Part shown: piece by piece, positions 43,712 to 52,979 of the stretch
How positions within the stretch are numbered: position 1 is the first letter of the stretch
How the letters are laid out: the number at the start of each line of letters is the position of its first letter
Source: Acidovorax sp. GBBC 1281
GTDB lineage: Bacteria > Pseudomonadota > Gammaproteobacteria > Burkholderiales > Burkholderiaceae_C
DNA: 64,000 bases
Reading direction: 5' to 3'
Assembly (NCBI RefSeq): GCF_028473645.1
Contig: NZ_CP097269.1
Coordinates: forward strand, 3,242,001 to 3,306,000
Position numbers and translations under genes: made by a program
The notes under the pieces: model-generated
What the model was told of the DNA's origin: nothing
Databases searched by the model: none
The model's input: only the letters and a program-made list of their open reading frames with translations

Positions 43712-44044
43712 ATGAACTTTTCCTCGCGCCTTCAACAACTCCCATCCGTTGCCGACCTCTCTGCCCTGCACCTGCTGGACCCGGACGGACAGGTCATCGC
43801 CACGCTGGAAAACAAGCCCGGACAAGCGGGCTCCCTGGCCGTCTACAACGCGTTGTCCACCTTGTACGGCGGCACCATCACGCCTGCAGCGGCCAGCCTG
43901 GGCCTGGAGTGGTACGCAGAGCACACGGCCGATGCACACGCCCATCCCGGCAAGCACCCCAACATCGACCGCCTGGTGGCCTGGGCGTCCGGCACGGCCA
44001 GCTACCGTGCGCAGCGGGTACCAGCGCTCCCGCCCGCCGCCTGA
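43712..44044 (+). CDS. DUF2322 family protein
   Basis: 110 residues. The family pattern is seen: FSSRLQQLPSVADLSALHLL, GQVIATLENKPGQAGSLAVYN, TPAAASLGLEWYAEHT and GKHPNIDRLVAW. There is no membrane segment or signal peptide, so it is cytoplasmic. DUF2322 has no established function. It stands alone between glnS and the esterase. The start ATG 43712 is the first in a frame that otherwise runs through glnS; GAGA precedes it weakly. Confidence 0.8.
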   Translation: MNFSSRLQQLPSVADLSALHLLDPDGQVIATLENKPGQAGSLAVYNALSTLYGGTITPAAASLGLEWYAEHTADAHAHPGKHPNIDRLVAWASGTASYRAQRVPALPPAA

Positions 44045-44216
44045 CATCCGCGGGCAAGGCCGGTTCGAAAGCATCGCGATTTCGGCAGTGACACCCGCTC
44101 CATGGCGGCGTCATCTCTGACGGCCACGGCGCTGGCGCGCCAACCATAATCCGCCCGACACAAGCCTGTCGCCTGTGTCCCGGCCCGATCGCCGGACCAC
44201 CCACTTGGAGGCGCGA

Positions 44217-45113
44217 TTGAAACACCCTCACCGTTCATGGGCCCGCGCGGCATGGCAAGTCACCGGCATCCTGGCCTTGGCCGCGTGGCTGACCGGCTGC
44301 TCCGCGGTCGGCACGCTCAATGCGCTCACGGCCAAGGACAGCCATACCGTCCAGGCCGGCGTGGCCTACGGCACGCTGCCGCGCCAGCAACTGGACATCT
44401 ACCGGCCGAAAACGACGGCGCCAGCGGCCGGCTGGCCGGTCGCGGTGTTCTTCTATGGCGGCTCCTGGAACAGCGGTGAGCGCGGCGACTACCTGTTCCT
44501 GGGCGAAGCGCTCGCGGCACGGGGCGTGCTGACGATGGTGGCCGACTACCGCCTCTACCCCGAGGTGCGCTACCCCGAATTCCTGCAGGACAGCGCACTG
44601 GCCGTGGCCTATGGCCTGGACCATGCGGCGCAGTGGGGCGGCGACCCGAAACGGGTGTTCGCCATGGGCCACAGTGCCGGCGGCTACAACGCGGCGATGC
44701 TGGCGCTGGACCCGCGCTGGCTGCAGCCCACGGGCCACACGCCGAACGAGCTTGCCGGCTGGATCGGCCTGGCGGGGCCGTACGACTTCTTTCCCACCGA
44801 CAACCCGCAAGCGCAGCCGGTGTTTTTCCACCCGAACTACCCGCCCAAGGCCCAGCCCATCGAGTTCGCACACCCCGGCGCGCCGCGCACCTTCCTGGCG
44901 GCCCCGGTCAACGACCGACTGGTGAGCCCGGAGCGCAGCACCCAGCAGATGGCGCAGAAGCTGCAGGCCGCTGGCGTGCCGGTCACGCTGAAGTCGTATC
45001 CCCGCGCCAGCCACACCACGCTCGTCGGCGCATTCGCGTGGCCGCTGCGCTGGGTCGCGCCGGTGCTGGACGACGTGGAGGCGTTCATCCAGGCGACGCC
45101 GCAGGCTCAGTGA
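44217..45113 (+). CDS. Lipoprotein alpha/beta hydrolase (carboxylesterase type)
   Basis: 298 residues. The start is TTG 44217, set by GGAGG five bases upstream; a GTG at 44175 is less likely. The signal peptide has lipobox WLTGC. The esterase fold is seen in VAVFFYGGSWNSGERGDY (oxyanion HGG-like), MVADYRLYPEVRYPEFLQD, nucleophile MGHSAGGYNAAM, Asp in APVNDRLVSPERS and His in RASHTTLVGAF. This is the hormone-sensitive-lipase-like or BD-FAE type. It acts in the periplasm on unknown esters. Confidence 0.85.
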   Translation: MKHPHRSWARAAWQVTGILALAAWLTGCSAVGTLNALTAKDSHTVQAGVAYGTLPRQQLDIYRPKTTAPAAGWPVAVFFYGGSWNSGERGDYLFLGEALAARGVLTMVADYRLYPEVRYPEFLQDSALAVAYGLDHAAQWGGDPKRVFAMGHSAGGYNAAMLALDPRWLQPTGHTPNELAGWIGLAGPYDFFPTDNPQAQPVFFHPNYPPKAQPIEFAHPGAPRTFLAAPVNDRLVSPERSTQQMAQKLQAAGVPVTLKSYPRASHTTLVGAFAWPLRWVAPVLDDVEAFIQATPQAQ

Positions 45114-45169
45114 ACTCGCCTTGACGGCTTGCACTGCCCTATTCAGCAGGAGGACAAGTCACCCAATGA

Positions 45170-45628
45170 TCAATCGTCGAGCCCATTTCGCACCATCAGC
45201 CAAGACCGGTTCCAGAACGGCGTTTTGCGCTTGACGGGGTATTTGTGCCTCAGCCACCGAGGCGTTTGAAGAACGGTCACCGACCAGCGCTTTCCATCGT
45301 CAAAAAAAGAAAAAATGATGGCCTGCGCTGCTGGTGCGACCTCCGGGTTTTTAAAGATGCCCGGGGTGTAGTCGGCAGAGATTTCCAGCGAATCCTCGAT
45401 ATGCAAGGCTGGATTCAGCCAATGGATGAAAAGCGCCTCTTCCTGCGGATTGCCTTGCGTCGTGAAAACCAGATATCCGCGTTCGCCTTCGAATTGCGCC
45501 TCCAGAACCCCGCCTTGCAGTTCGACCGTGCGTGCGCTGGGCGCATGCATCAACACGAGGGCTGGCGCTTCTTTTTCAGCCGGGCAGCGATGTTCCAACT
45601 GAAAAGCCTGCGACGGTCGGAGCGCCAT
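45170..45628 (-). CDS. Hypothetical protein
   Basis: 152 residues from ATG 45628, which overlaps the stop of the next gene upstream as TGATG; a start at 45640 would add four residues. The sequence has short beta-prone blocks (RTVELQGGVLEAQFEGERGYLVF, WLNPALHIEDSLEISADYTPG) and a basic C-terminus. No known domain is recognised. It is coupled to the small unknown gene upstream; together they may be a two-protein module. Confidence 0.6.
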   Translation of the reverse strand: MALRPSQAFQLEHRCPAEKEAPALVLMHAPSARTVELQGGVLEAQFEGERGYLVFTTQGNPQEEALFIHWLNPALHIEDSLEISADYTPGIFKNPEVAPAAQAIIFSFFDDGKRWSVTVLQTPRWLRHKYPVKRKTPFWNRSWLMVRNGLDD

Positions 45629-45909
45629 CAGAAAATCCATCCAAACGAAAGATCGGGCCCCAGCGCACCCAAGGCACCGCCGACGAACACGCCCGTTGCG
45701 AATGGATTGAACCTGCCGCGCCGCATCGTCGGCCGAGAGTGCTCTTGATGCCACCCGGGCGCGGTACTCCTGTGCCAACTGGCGGTTTGCCCGATGTAAC
45801 TCTGCCGCACTTTTCCGTCTTGAATGAAACGCTGGGCAAAATTGGCGGTGACGGATTCCAGTTGAGAAATCGATCCATCGAGCGCAGTTCTGTCATACAC
45901 GTCATTCAT
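45628..45909 (-). CDS. Hypothetical small protein
   Basis: 93 residues from ATG 45909, with GAGAGG upstream. It starts MNDVYDRTALDGSISQLES, with a soluble helical N-terminus, and ends in a short small-residue hydrophobic stretch GVFVGGALGALGP before WIF. Not recognised. Its stop overlaps the next gene, so the two genes are translated together. Confidence 0.5.
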   Translation of the reverse strand: MNDVYDRTALDGSISQLESVTANFAQRFIQDGKVRQSYIGQTASWHRSTAPGWHQEHSRPTMRRGRFNPFATGVFVGGALGALGPDLSFGWIF

Positions 45910-46008
45910 GAAACCTCTCTTTTGCAACTTGCTTTATTGTCACGCAGCGTACTCAAAGCCCAAGATGCAACGCCCGAGGAAAACCGTTTTGCAGCGGTGT
46001 CATGCAAC

Positions 46009-47292
46009 CTACAGCTGTGTCTCCAGCAAACTCGCCATCCGCTCGGCCAGCTTCTCCTTCATCGGCCGGTCCAGCCAGTCCTGGTAGGTCACCCGCCGCG
46101 ACCGCTTGAGGTCGTCCTCGAACATCACCGTCTGCCGTTGGGCAAAAGGGGCGTCGTACACGTTCAGGTTGGCCTCGTCGTTCAACCGGAACGAGCGGTT
46201 GTCAAAGTTGGTGGAGCCCACCGACACCATGAGCTGATCCACGATCATGACCTTGCAGTGGTACATGGTGGGCTCGTACTCGTAGATCTCGGCGCCGGCC
46301 TGCAGCAGTTCGCCCCAGGTGGCGCGGGAGGCGGCCTTGACGGTTTCGGTGTCGGTGTGCTCGCCGGGCGTGATGAGCCGGATGCGCACACCGCGCGCCA
46401 GGGCGTCCAGCATCAGCTGCCGGGTCAGGTCGTCGGGCACGAAGTACGCCACCGACAGGTCGAGGCTGCGCTCGGACGAGGTGATGGCCAGGTGGTACAT
46501 GAGCTGCATGCTCTCGCTGCCACTGGAGGGCGAGCTGGAGAACATCTGCGCCTTCTGCGTGCCGCTCTGGGCAATGGCGGGAAAGTACGCTTCGCCGTGC
46601 ATCACCTTGCCCGTGACCTTGAGCCAGTTGTCCAGGAAGGTGGCCTGCATCTGCGCGACCGCCGGGCCCTTGACCTGGTAGTGCGAATCGCGCCAGTGGT
46701 CGGGGTCCTGCGCATTACCGGTCCATGCGGGCGCGATGCCCACGCCGCCCGTGAAGCCCACCAGTCCGTCGGTGACGAGCAGCTTGCGGTGCGTGCGGTT
46801 GTTCAGGCGGGCCAGGTTGTACCAGTGGGGCTTGTGGAATTTCTCGACCTCCACGCCGGCCGCCTTCATCTCGGTGAAGTAGCTCTCGTCCATCTTGGAG
46901 CTGCCCACCCAGTCCAGCAGCACATGCACCTTCACGCCGGCACGGGCGCGCTCGCTCAGGGCATCGGCGAACTGCTTGCCGATGTCGCCGGACCAGTAGA
47001 TGTAGGTTTCGAAGGTGACGCTCTTCTGCGCGGCCCGGATGGCGGCCAGCATGGGCGGAAAGATCTGGTCGCCGTTGAGCAACTCCACCACCTCGTTGCC
47101 GCTGGTGATGCCCGGGCCCAGCAGGCTGCCCATGGCACGTTCGTACTGGGGCTGGGCGGTGGTGTACAGGCGCGGGATCTGGTGCTGCACTTTCTTCTCG
47201 CCGGCGGTGAAGTTCAGTGCGAACAGCACGATGGCGGTGGTGGCCACGAAGGTGAGTGCTACGGTGAGCAGGGTGCGGCCTGTTTTTTTCAT
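46009..47292 (-). CDS. Phospholipase D / cardiolipin synthase-like protein
   Basis: 427 residues from ATG 47292. One N-terminal helix (LLTVALTFVATTAIVLFAL) anchors or exports it. Two HKD motifs lie in NNRTHRKLLVTDGLVGFTGG and TMYHCKVMIVDQLMVSVGSTNFDNRS, both with intact His, Lys and Asp. The second half repeats the fold, as in ClsB-type synthases. It likely condenses phosphatidylglycerol or modifies phospholipids at the membrane. The two-helix N-terminal anchor of ClsA is missing. A ClsB/ClsC-like assignment is probable. Confidence 0.88.
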   Translation of the reverse strand: MKKTGRTLLTVALTFVATTAIVLFALNFTAGEKKVQHQIPRLYTTAQPQYERAMGSLLGPGITSGNEVVELLNGDQIFPPMLAAIRAAQKSVTFETYIYWSGDIGKQFADALSERARAGVKVHVLLDWVGSSKMDESYFTEMKAAGVEVEKFHKPHWYNLARLNNRTHRKLLVTDGLVGFTGGVGIAPAWTGNAQDPDHWRDSHYQVKGPAVAQMQATFLDNWLKVTGKVMHGEAYFPAIAQSGTQKAQMFSSSPSSGSESMQLMYHLAITSSERSLDLSVAYFVPDDLTRQLMLDALARGVRIRLITPGEHTDTETVKAASRATWGELLQAGAEIYEYEPTMYHCKVMIVDQLMVSVGSTNFDNRSFRLNDEANLNVYDAPFAQRQTVMFEDDLKRSRRVTYQDWLDRPMKEKLAERMASLLETQL

Positions 47293-47413
47293 GTGCGCGA
47301 TTGTGGGTGGGCGCCGGGTGCGCGCTTGTAAGCCCACGCCTCCAACTCTGCCAGCGCACGGGGGCCGTGGCAGCGCACTGCGCGGGGGCGTGCGTGCCGC
47401 CGGCCTGCGGCGG

Positions 47414-48643
47414 TCAGCCGGCTTCGAAGCGGTTGCGGCCGTTGTGCTTGGCGCGGTAGAGCGCCTTGTCGGCCCGCTCCACGGTGGCCGCGTGGGGCTC
47501 GCCGGGCACGCGCTCGGCCACGCCGGCGGAGAACGTCACCGCCAGGCCCGGGGCCAGTGCTTCGAAGCCGCCGCGCTCCATCTGGCCGCGCAGCCGCTCC
47601 AGCACGCGCATCGCACCGCTTTGGCCGGTACCGGGCATGAGCAGCAGGAACTCTTCCCCGCCCCAGCGCGAGAGCACGTCGCGCCCGCGCACGCCGGCCT
47701 GGGCGATCTCGGCGAAGCGCTGCAGCACGGCGTCGCCCACCGCATGCCCGTGCGTGTCGTTCACGTGTTTGAAGTGGTCGATGTCCATCATGGCCATGGC
47801 CATCGGCGCCGTGGCGGGCTCGCCCGGCCGGCCGTCCTGCGGCTGCACCGCGGCGCCCACCGTCCAGTGCAGGGTGAGCAGGTCGCCCATGGCGCGCCGG
47901 TTCAGCAGGCCGGTCAGCGCATCGTGCTCGGCGAGCTTGCGGCTCAGCTCCAGCGCCTCGGTGAGGGTGGCCTTCTGCCGGGCCAGGCGGCTGCGCAGGC
48001 GGCCGATGCGGATGGCCAGCGCGGCCACCGCCGTCACCACGATGAGCGAGAAGGCCCAGTGGATGACCTCCACGCGCGGGTCGTAGCGCGGCGATTCGCC
48101 CGACGTGCGCCACAGCATGACCCCGGTCACGAGCACCAGCCAATACGCCATGAGCACGCGCGTCTGCCCCGCCCGCAGTTGGAACATGCCCCCCAGCAGG
48201 AACAGCGGTGCCAGCAGGCCCAGCAGCGCACCGCGCGCCGGCCCGGTGATGGCATAGGCCCAGCCGAGCGCCGTGGCCGCCAGCACCGACTGCAGCATGG
48301 AGAGCGACGGATCGTGCGGCGCGAGCCGCCGGCCCTGGCCGGTGCGCACGAGCAGGCAGCAGACGAAGCTGGTGCCCAGCGCGAAGGCGGTCAGCGGATA
48401 GGCCTGCCTGGCGTCCACCAGCCCCAGCATCACCTCGGCCTGCTGCACCAGGGCGATCAGGCACAGCAGGCCGAACGCCAGCAGGCACTGCGACATGCGG
48501 ATGCGCACCTGCTTGCTCTGGCCGAACAGCGCCCGGTCGATCCGGCCCCGCAGGCCCGGGGGCGGCGGCAGGACGCCATCGGCCGCGCGGCGCGCCGGCG
48601 ATCCGCCGGGCGGTGGGGAATGGGGGCGGGCGGCAGGCGGCAT
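47414..48643 (-). CDS. Membrane diguanylate cyclase (GGDEF)
   Basis: 409 residues. About six membrane helices fill residues 50-210 (CLLAFGLLCLIALVQQAEV, LTAFALGTSFVCCLLV, GALLGLLAPLFLLGGMF). A short coiled coil (ARQKATLTEALELSRKLAEHD) joins it to the GGDEF domain, with LTGLLNRRAMG, MMDIDHFKHVND and the active-site GGEEF. An RGRD inhibitory site lies five residues before it, so product feedback is likely. It makes cyclic di-GMP in response to an unknown membrane signal. No EAL domain is present. The gene is divergent from the M23 peptidase. Confidence 0.93.
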   Translation of the reverse strand: MPPAARPHSPPPGGSPARRAADGVLPPPPGLRGRIDRALFGQSKQVRIRMSQCLLAFGLLCLIALVQQAEVMLGLVDARQAYPLTAFALGTSFVCCLLVRTGQGRRLAPHDPSLSMLQSVLAATALGWAYAITGPARGALLGLLAPLFLLGGMFQLRAGQTRVLMAYWLVLVTGVMLWRTSGESPRYDPRVEVIHWAFSLIVVTAVAALAIRIGRLRSRLARQKATLTEALELSRKLAEHDALTGLLNRRAMGDLLTLHWTVGAAVQPQDGRPGEPATAPMAMAMMDIDHFKHVNDTHGHAVGDAVLQRFAEIAQAGVRGRDVLSRWGGEEFLLLMPGTGQSGAMRVLERLRGQMERGGFEALAPGLAVTFSAGVAERVPGEPHAATVERADKALYRAKHNGRNRFEAG

Positions 48644-48929
48644 GGCGCAATTCAGGAGCTGAAGGGGCGAAAGCCGGAGGGCAGCACCTGCGCCGTTGAC
48701 GGCGGTGCCAGCGGACCCGGCCAAGGGCCCACGGCAACCGAATGGCAGGGCGGAAACGGGCATGCGCGGCGCATGCAGGGCATCGTAACGGGGCCGGCGC
48801 CGCCCGGCGGCCCTGGCGCGGCCAAGGCAGGGTATCTCCGGAGCCGTCCGCGCACGCCAGGGCTTGGCGCGCGCTGGCGCAGGCGCCGTCGCTAAACTGC
48901 CGGCATCCCCTCTTCCCTTCGCCCGCGCC

Positions 48930-49862
48930 ATGGCAGACCACCGCACTCCCCCCTCCCTTTCTCTGCAGGCCAGCCGGCGCACCGCCCTCGTGGCCACGCT
49001 GGGCCTGCTGGCCTGGCAGGGCCCCGTCCAAGCGGCCAAGCCCCGGGCCAGCGCGCCTTCGCCAGCGCCCTCCCCATCCGTCTGGCCCCGCGCGTCGCAA
49101 GTGCCCGGCGGCGTGGCGCGCCTGTCGCTGGGGCCGGCGGCCACACGGCCGGTGGCGCACGTGGACGAAGGCGCGGGCGACGTGCCGGTGCTCGTGCTGG
49201 GCGATGCGATCGAGTGGACGGCCATCGTCGGCATCCCGCTGGCGGCCCAGGCGGGGGCCGCCGGGATCGTGGTGCGGGGTTCGGCCACCGAAGGCGATGC
49301 AGCGCGCAAGGTGCCCTACACCATCGCGCCCAAAAAGTACCGCGAGCAGCACCTGAGCGTCGCGCCGCGCACCGTGGACCTCTCCGCCGAGGACAACGCC
49401 CGCTTCGAGCGCGAGCGCGAACACCAGCGGCAGGTGACGGCAGCGTTTTCCACACCGCTGCCCAAGCCGGCCGACCTGCGCATGCACGTCCCGGTGCCGG
49501 GTCCCCGGTCGAGCTCGTTCGGGCTGCGGCGGGTGTTCAACGGGCAATCGCGCAATCCGCACAGCGGCATGGACATCGCTGCAGCCAAGGGCACGGCCAT
49601 CGTCGCGCCGCTGCCGGGCCGGGTGATCGACACCGGCGAATATTTCTTCAGCGGCGGCACCGTGTGGCTGGACCATGGCGGCGGGCTGCTCACCGTCTAT
49701 GCCCACCTGAGCGCCATCGACGCCAAGGTGGGCGACCAGTTGCAGACCGGCGACCGCCTGGGCGCGGTGGGCGCCACCGGCCGCGTGACCGGGCCCCACC
49801 TGCACTGGGGCGTGATGCTCAACCGCACGATGGTGGACCCGGCGCTGTTCCTGCCCGTCTGA
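48930..49862 (+). CDS. M23-family metallopeptidase (LytM/NlpD-like)
   Basis: 310 residues from ATG 48930. The signal peptide (RRTALVATLGLLAWQGPVQA) is after about 30 residues. The N-terminal half has a beta-rich domain (VPVLVLGDAIEWTAIVGIPL), and the M23 domain is at the end: SSFGLRRVFNGQSRNPHSGMD, AIVAPLPGRVIDTGEYF, TVYAHLS and GATGRVTGPHLHWG, with all zinc and catalytic histidines. It cuts peptidoglycan crosslinks in the periplasm. The N-terminal domain resembles that of the YgeR/TagE-like peptidases. Confidence 0.92.
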   Translation: MADHRTPPSLSLQASRRTALVATLGLLAWQGPVQAAKPRASAPSPAPSPSVWPRASQVPGGVARLSLGPAATRPVAHVDEGAGDVPVLVLGDAIEWTAIVGIPLAAQAGAAGIVVRGSATEGDAARKVPYTIAPKKYREQHLSVAPRTVDLSAEDNARFEREREHQRQVTAAFSTPLPKPADLRMHVPVPGPRSSSFGLRRVFNGQSRNPHSGMDIAAAKGTAIVAPLPGRVIDTGEYFFSGGTVWLDHGGGLLTVYAHLSAIDAKVGDQLQTGDRLGAVGATGRVTGPHLHWGVMLNRTMVDPALFLPV

Positions 49863-49973
49863 GCCGGCGGGCGTTGCGCCGGGCCGACACGGGCAGGTAA
49901 AGAAGGGGCCGCTTCGCGGAGCGGGCGGCGACAATTTCCGCCTTCGATCCCCTGGCCTTTTTGGGTGGTTTCC

Positions 49974-50162
49974 ATGCGATCTTTTCTGGGTGCCGCGCTC
50001 GCGGCGATGGCGGTGCTGTGCAGCGGCTGCGCCGTGGTGGCCGTGGGCGATGCCGCGGTGACGGTGGTGGCGACCACGGTGAAGGTCGGCGCCACCGTAG
50101 TGGGCACAGCGGTGGACGTGGGCGCGGCCGGGGTGCGCGCCGTGGCGGGCGGCAGCGACTGA
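49974..50162 (+). CDS. Small lipoprotein
   Basis: 62 residues. The signal peptide ends at lipobox LCSGC (Cys19), and the mature part is Val/Ala/Gly-rich ([19 protein letters not shown]). It may pack as a glycine-zipper-like amphipathic lipoprotein at the outer membrane. A GTG three codons upstream is possible. It lies between the peptidase and rluE. Function unknown; NF038104-like small lipoproteins with this form occur in Burkholderiales. Confidence 0.7.
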   Translation: MRSFLGAALAAMAVLCSGCAVVAVGDAAVTVVATTVKVGATVVGTAVDVGAAGVRAVAGGSD

Positions 50163-50244
50163 AAGCCTGCGCGAGCGGCACGCTCTGCCGTACCGCGCCG
50201 GTCACCACGGCGTGGGACGCCCACCGCGCTATGCTTGCCGCCCC

Positions 50245-50943
50245 ATGCCGACCCCGCCCCGCTCCCCGCGCGATCCTGGCCCCTTGCGCCCATCCCGCCC
50301 ACTCCTGCCACTCCGGCCGCTGGCGGCACGCCCTTCCGCCCGATCCCCTGCGGTGGCGGCAGCAGCCACTGCCCCCGCCGGCACGCCCCGCCTCATCCGC
50401 TTTCACAAGCCCTACGGCGTGCTGAGCCAGTTCACACCCGAGGGGCGCTGGCGCGGGCTGCAGGATTTCATCGACCTGCCCGGCGTGTACGTGGCGGGCC
50501 GGCTGGACGCCGACAGCGAAGGGCTGCTGCTGCTCACCAGCGACGGCGCGCTGCAGGCGCGCATCGCCGATCCGCGCTTCAAGATGGAAAAGACGTATTG
50601 GGTGCAGGTGGAGGGCACACCCGACGAAGCCGCCCTGGCCGCGCTGCGCGACGGCGTGCAGCTGAACGACGGCCCCACCCGCCCGGCCCGGGCGCGCCGC
50701 ATGGAGCCGCCGCTTGCCGTGTGGGAGCGCGACCCACCCATCCGCGTGCGCCAGCGCATCCCCACCGCCTGGATCGAACTGGCGATCAAGGAAGGCCGCA
50801 ACCGCCAGGTGCGGCGCATGACCGCGGCGGTCGGCCTGCCCACCTTGCGGCTGATCCGCGCCGCCATCGGGCCTTATTCGCTGGACGGGCTGGCGCCCGG
50901 GACCTGGCAGGCGACGACGGTGCCCGCAGAGCCTGAGGGATAG
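50245..50943 (+). CDS. rluE: 23S rRNA pseudouridine synthase, RluE-type
   Basis: 232 residues. The family region is [20 protein letters not shown], the catalytic Asp lies in [17 protein letters not shown], and [20 protein letters not shown] is the RsuA-family end block. It lacks the S4 domain, like RluE, which modifies U2457 of 23S rRNA in E. coli. A basic Pro/Ala/Arg N-terminal tail of about 50 residues is present from ATG 50245. The gene ends next to a dispersed repeat copy. Confidence 0.9.
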   Translation: MPTPPRSPRDPGPLRPSRPLLPLRPLAARPSARSPAVAAAATAPAGTPRLIRFHKPYGVLSQFTPEGRWRGLQDFIDLPGVYVAGRLDADSEGLLLLTSDGALQARIADPRFKMEKTYWVQVEGTPDEAALAALRDGVQLNDGPTRPARARRMEPPLAVWERDPPIRVRQRIPTAWIELAIKEGRNRQVRRMTAAVGLPTLRLIRAAIGPYSLDGLAPGTWQATTVPAEPEG

Positions 50944-50949
50944 CGCATA

Positions 50950-50997
50950 AATTGCTACTTAATTGATAGCAATACGCCCTAGATTTCATTGTGCTGG
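50950..50997. repeat. Dispersed repeat copy 6
   Basis: ATTGCTACTTAATTGATAGCAAT (50951-50973) then ACGCCCTAGATTTCATTG. Hairpin followed by the CCCTAG core, seven bases after the rluE stop. Confidence 0.7.
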
Positions 50998-51081
50998 CGG
51001 CCTTTTTTCCGAATATTCGAGCCGCTGACGCTTCGGGCCGGGCAGGCGCAGCACAATCGCTCCCCAAAAAGGAATGGAACC

Positions 51082-52044
51082 GTGAACGCCGCTGATCTTT
51101 CGCTCGAACCCGTGGAGACGCCCGAGGCCGCCCGCGCCGCTGCCGCGCGCGTGTGCCCGCGCTGCAGCCACACCCGCCAGGCCACCGATACCGCACCGGC
51201 CTGGCAATGCCCCCGGTGCGAGGTGGCCTACGACAAGGTGCTCCCCACCAGCGTGGCGGCGCGGCAAAAGCCCGAGGGCGCCCGCGCCCGGCCGGCCGCC
51301 GCCCCCGGCGACAAGCCCTGGACCCTGATTGTCCTGGCGGGCGGCGTGGTGGTGCTGATGGCGCTGATGGGCTGGAAGTGGAACCACGACAAGGCCCAGG
51401 CCGCCGAACGCATCGCCCGCGCCGAAAGCGATGCGCGCGCCCTGCAGATCGCGGCGCAGCGGGAAGGCATGGAACAACTGGCCCGGCTCGGTGCGGCTGA
51501 GACCCAGTGGCGCCGCGGCCAGGGCCTGGACGTTCTGCCCACCGTGCGGGCCATGGCCCAGCAAGGGCACCTGCGGGCCATGGTGCTGCTGTCGGCCATG
51601 CTGGACGAGGGCAACGGCATCCCCAGGGACCATGCCGAGTCCATGCAGTGGCTGACCCGGGCCGCCCACCAGGGCTCCAGCCTGGCGGCGGTGCGGCTGG
51701 GCGCCATCTACCAGGAGGGCCGTGGCGGAGAACCCCGCCAGATGTCGCTGACCGAGAACTGGTACCTGCGCGCGGCGCGCCAGGGCGATGCGGCCGGGCT
51801 GTACCGGCTGGGCGATCTCTATGCCAACGGCGCGGCCACCGTGGCCCAGCGGCCCGTTGCCGCCTACATGCTGCTGGAACTGGCCGACCGCCTGGGCCGC
51901 GGCAACCCGGAAGACCCGCTCACCCTGCCCCGCTACGGGGCCGTGCACCTTCAGTTGCTGGCCCGCAGGATGGGCCCGGTCGATATCGCCGAAGCACGGC
52001 GGCGCGCCGATGCGTGGAGACCCGGGCAGCCGCTGGACCTGTGA
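51082..52044 (+). CDS. Zinc-ribbon Sel1-repeat membrane protein
   Basis: 320 residues, GTG start with AAGGA upstream. The N-terminus has a CxxC pair set (VCPRCSHTR, then WQCPRCEVAY) forming a zinc-ribbon-like fold. One helix follows (WTLIVLAGGVVVLMALMGW, about 85-103). The rest has Sel1-type repeats: MAQQGHLRAMVLLSAMLDEG, AESMQWLTRAAHQGSSLAAV, LGAIYQEGRGGEPRQ and YRLGDLYANGAATV. It is an adaptor-like protein with the repeats in the periplasm or cytoplasm depending on topology. Function unknown. Confidence 0.85.
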   Translation: MNAADLSLEPVETPEAARAAAARVCPRCSHTRQATDTAPAWQCPRCEVAYDKVLPTSVAARQKPEGARARPAAAPGDKPWTLIVLAGGVVVLMALMGWKWNHDKAQAAERIARAESDARALQIAAQREGMEQLARLGAAETQWRRGQGLDVLPTVRAMAQQGHLRAMVLLSAMLDEGNGIPRDHAESMQWLTRAAHQGSSLAAVRLGAIYQEGRGGEPRQMSLTENWYLRAARQGDAAGLYRLGDLYANGAATVAQRPVAAYMLLELADRLGRGNPEDPLTLPRYGAVHLQLLARRMGPVDIAEARRRADAWRPGQPLDL

Positions 52045-52107
52045 CTGGACGCGCGCGGCCCCCAAGGCCCGGCGGTGCCGCCCCACCGTCGCTGTCCCAC
52101 CGCCCGC

Positions 52108-52806
52108 TCAACGGCGGCGCCACCACAGCATCAGGCCGAGAAACACGGCCCCGGTGAGAAGGGGCATCCACGGCATGAGCCGTTCCACCGGGTTGGACGA
52201 GCGCATACCCGACCACACCTCCAGCCGCACCCGGTCCATGCGCAGGTTGCTCACCCCTGCGAACTCCAGCACTGGCGGGACCGTGCGGTCTTCCTTGAAG
52301 CTCAAGGGCGCCGCGGCGCCGGCCATCTCCACGACCTGGCCGGCGCGCACGCCCCGCGCGGCGACCTGGGGCACGGCACCCACGCGCGGTGCGCCATGGA
52401 TGGACCAGCCCGCCATCCAGCGCGCGCCGACATCCCCGTCGGCCAGCGCCACGCCCGAGACTCGCACCACCAGCGTGTAGGGGTTGCCGCTGCGGGGCAG
52501 CACCATCTCCTCGCCCGTCCAGGCCTGGGTCTGGGGCGGTGCGCCTGCGGAGCGGGCCGAATCGGCGGTGTCTTTCCGGTCCTGGAACAGCGCGAACTTC
52601 GCGAGCGCTTCGGCCGGCAGTTCCTGGGTTTCCACCAGGCGCTGGCCCCAGGGCTGAGGTCCGCTGCTGGCCTGGGCGGGCAGCGACGCCCCACCCAGCG
52701 CGCCCAGACCCGCCAGCGCGATGCCGGCCGCCAGGACCCAGCCACGGCGGCACGCCGCCCGCGCGAAATCGAATGTGGATGTGGATGTGTCGTGCCCCGT
52801 TGCCAT
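52108..52806 (-). CDS. Exported membrane protein, unknown function
   Basis: 232 residues from ATG 52806; Met 27 bases further upstream is another choice. There is an N-terminal export segment (RRGWVLAAGIALAGLGALGG) and one C-terminal helix (MPLLTGAVFLGLMLWWRRR) ending in arginines, as in surface or inner-membrane proteins. The middle is beta-rich (MVLPRSGNPYTLVVRVSGVAL, GWSIHGAPRVGAV). It is not recognised. The upstream region has a tandem repeat and a dispersed repeat copy. Confidence 0.65.
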   Translation of the reverse strand: MATGHDTSTSTFDFARAACRRGWVLAAGIALAGLGALGGASLPAQASSGPQPWGQRLVETQELPAEALAKFALFQDRKDTADSARSAGAPPQTQAWTGEEMVLPRSGNPYTLVVRVSGVALADGDVGARWMAGWSIHGAPRVGAVPQVAARGVRAGQVVEMAGAAAPLSFKEDRTVPPVLEFAGVSNLRMDRVRLEVWSGMRSSNPVERLMPWMPLLTGAVFLGLMLWWRRR

Positions 52807-52830
52807 GCCCTCGTGTCCTTGGTGTCGTGC

Positions 52831-52868
52831 CATGTCCGCCTTGCGCCGCCATGTCCGCCTTGCGCCGC
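52831..52868. repeat. Short tandem repeat, two 19-base units
   Basis: CATGTCCGCCTTGCGCCGC occurs twice in a row, upstream of the exported membrane protein gene. It looks like slippage or duplication. Confidence 0.6.
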
Positions 52869-52927
52869 CAGGTCCGGCGGCGCATGCGGACGGCAGTGTA
52901 TCCAGTGGTTTCAGGCTGGCCGGCGAA

Positions 52928-52979
52928 ACGCTACTTTTTTGATAGCAAAATGCCCTAGTACTGATTGTCCTGGAAGCAT
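52928..52979. repeat. Dispersed repeat copy 7
   Basis: CGCTACTTTTTTGATAGCA (52929-52947) and AATGCCCTAGTACTGATTGT, then CCTGGAAGCAT. The most complete copy of the core. Confidence 0.75.
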
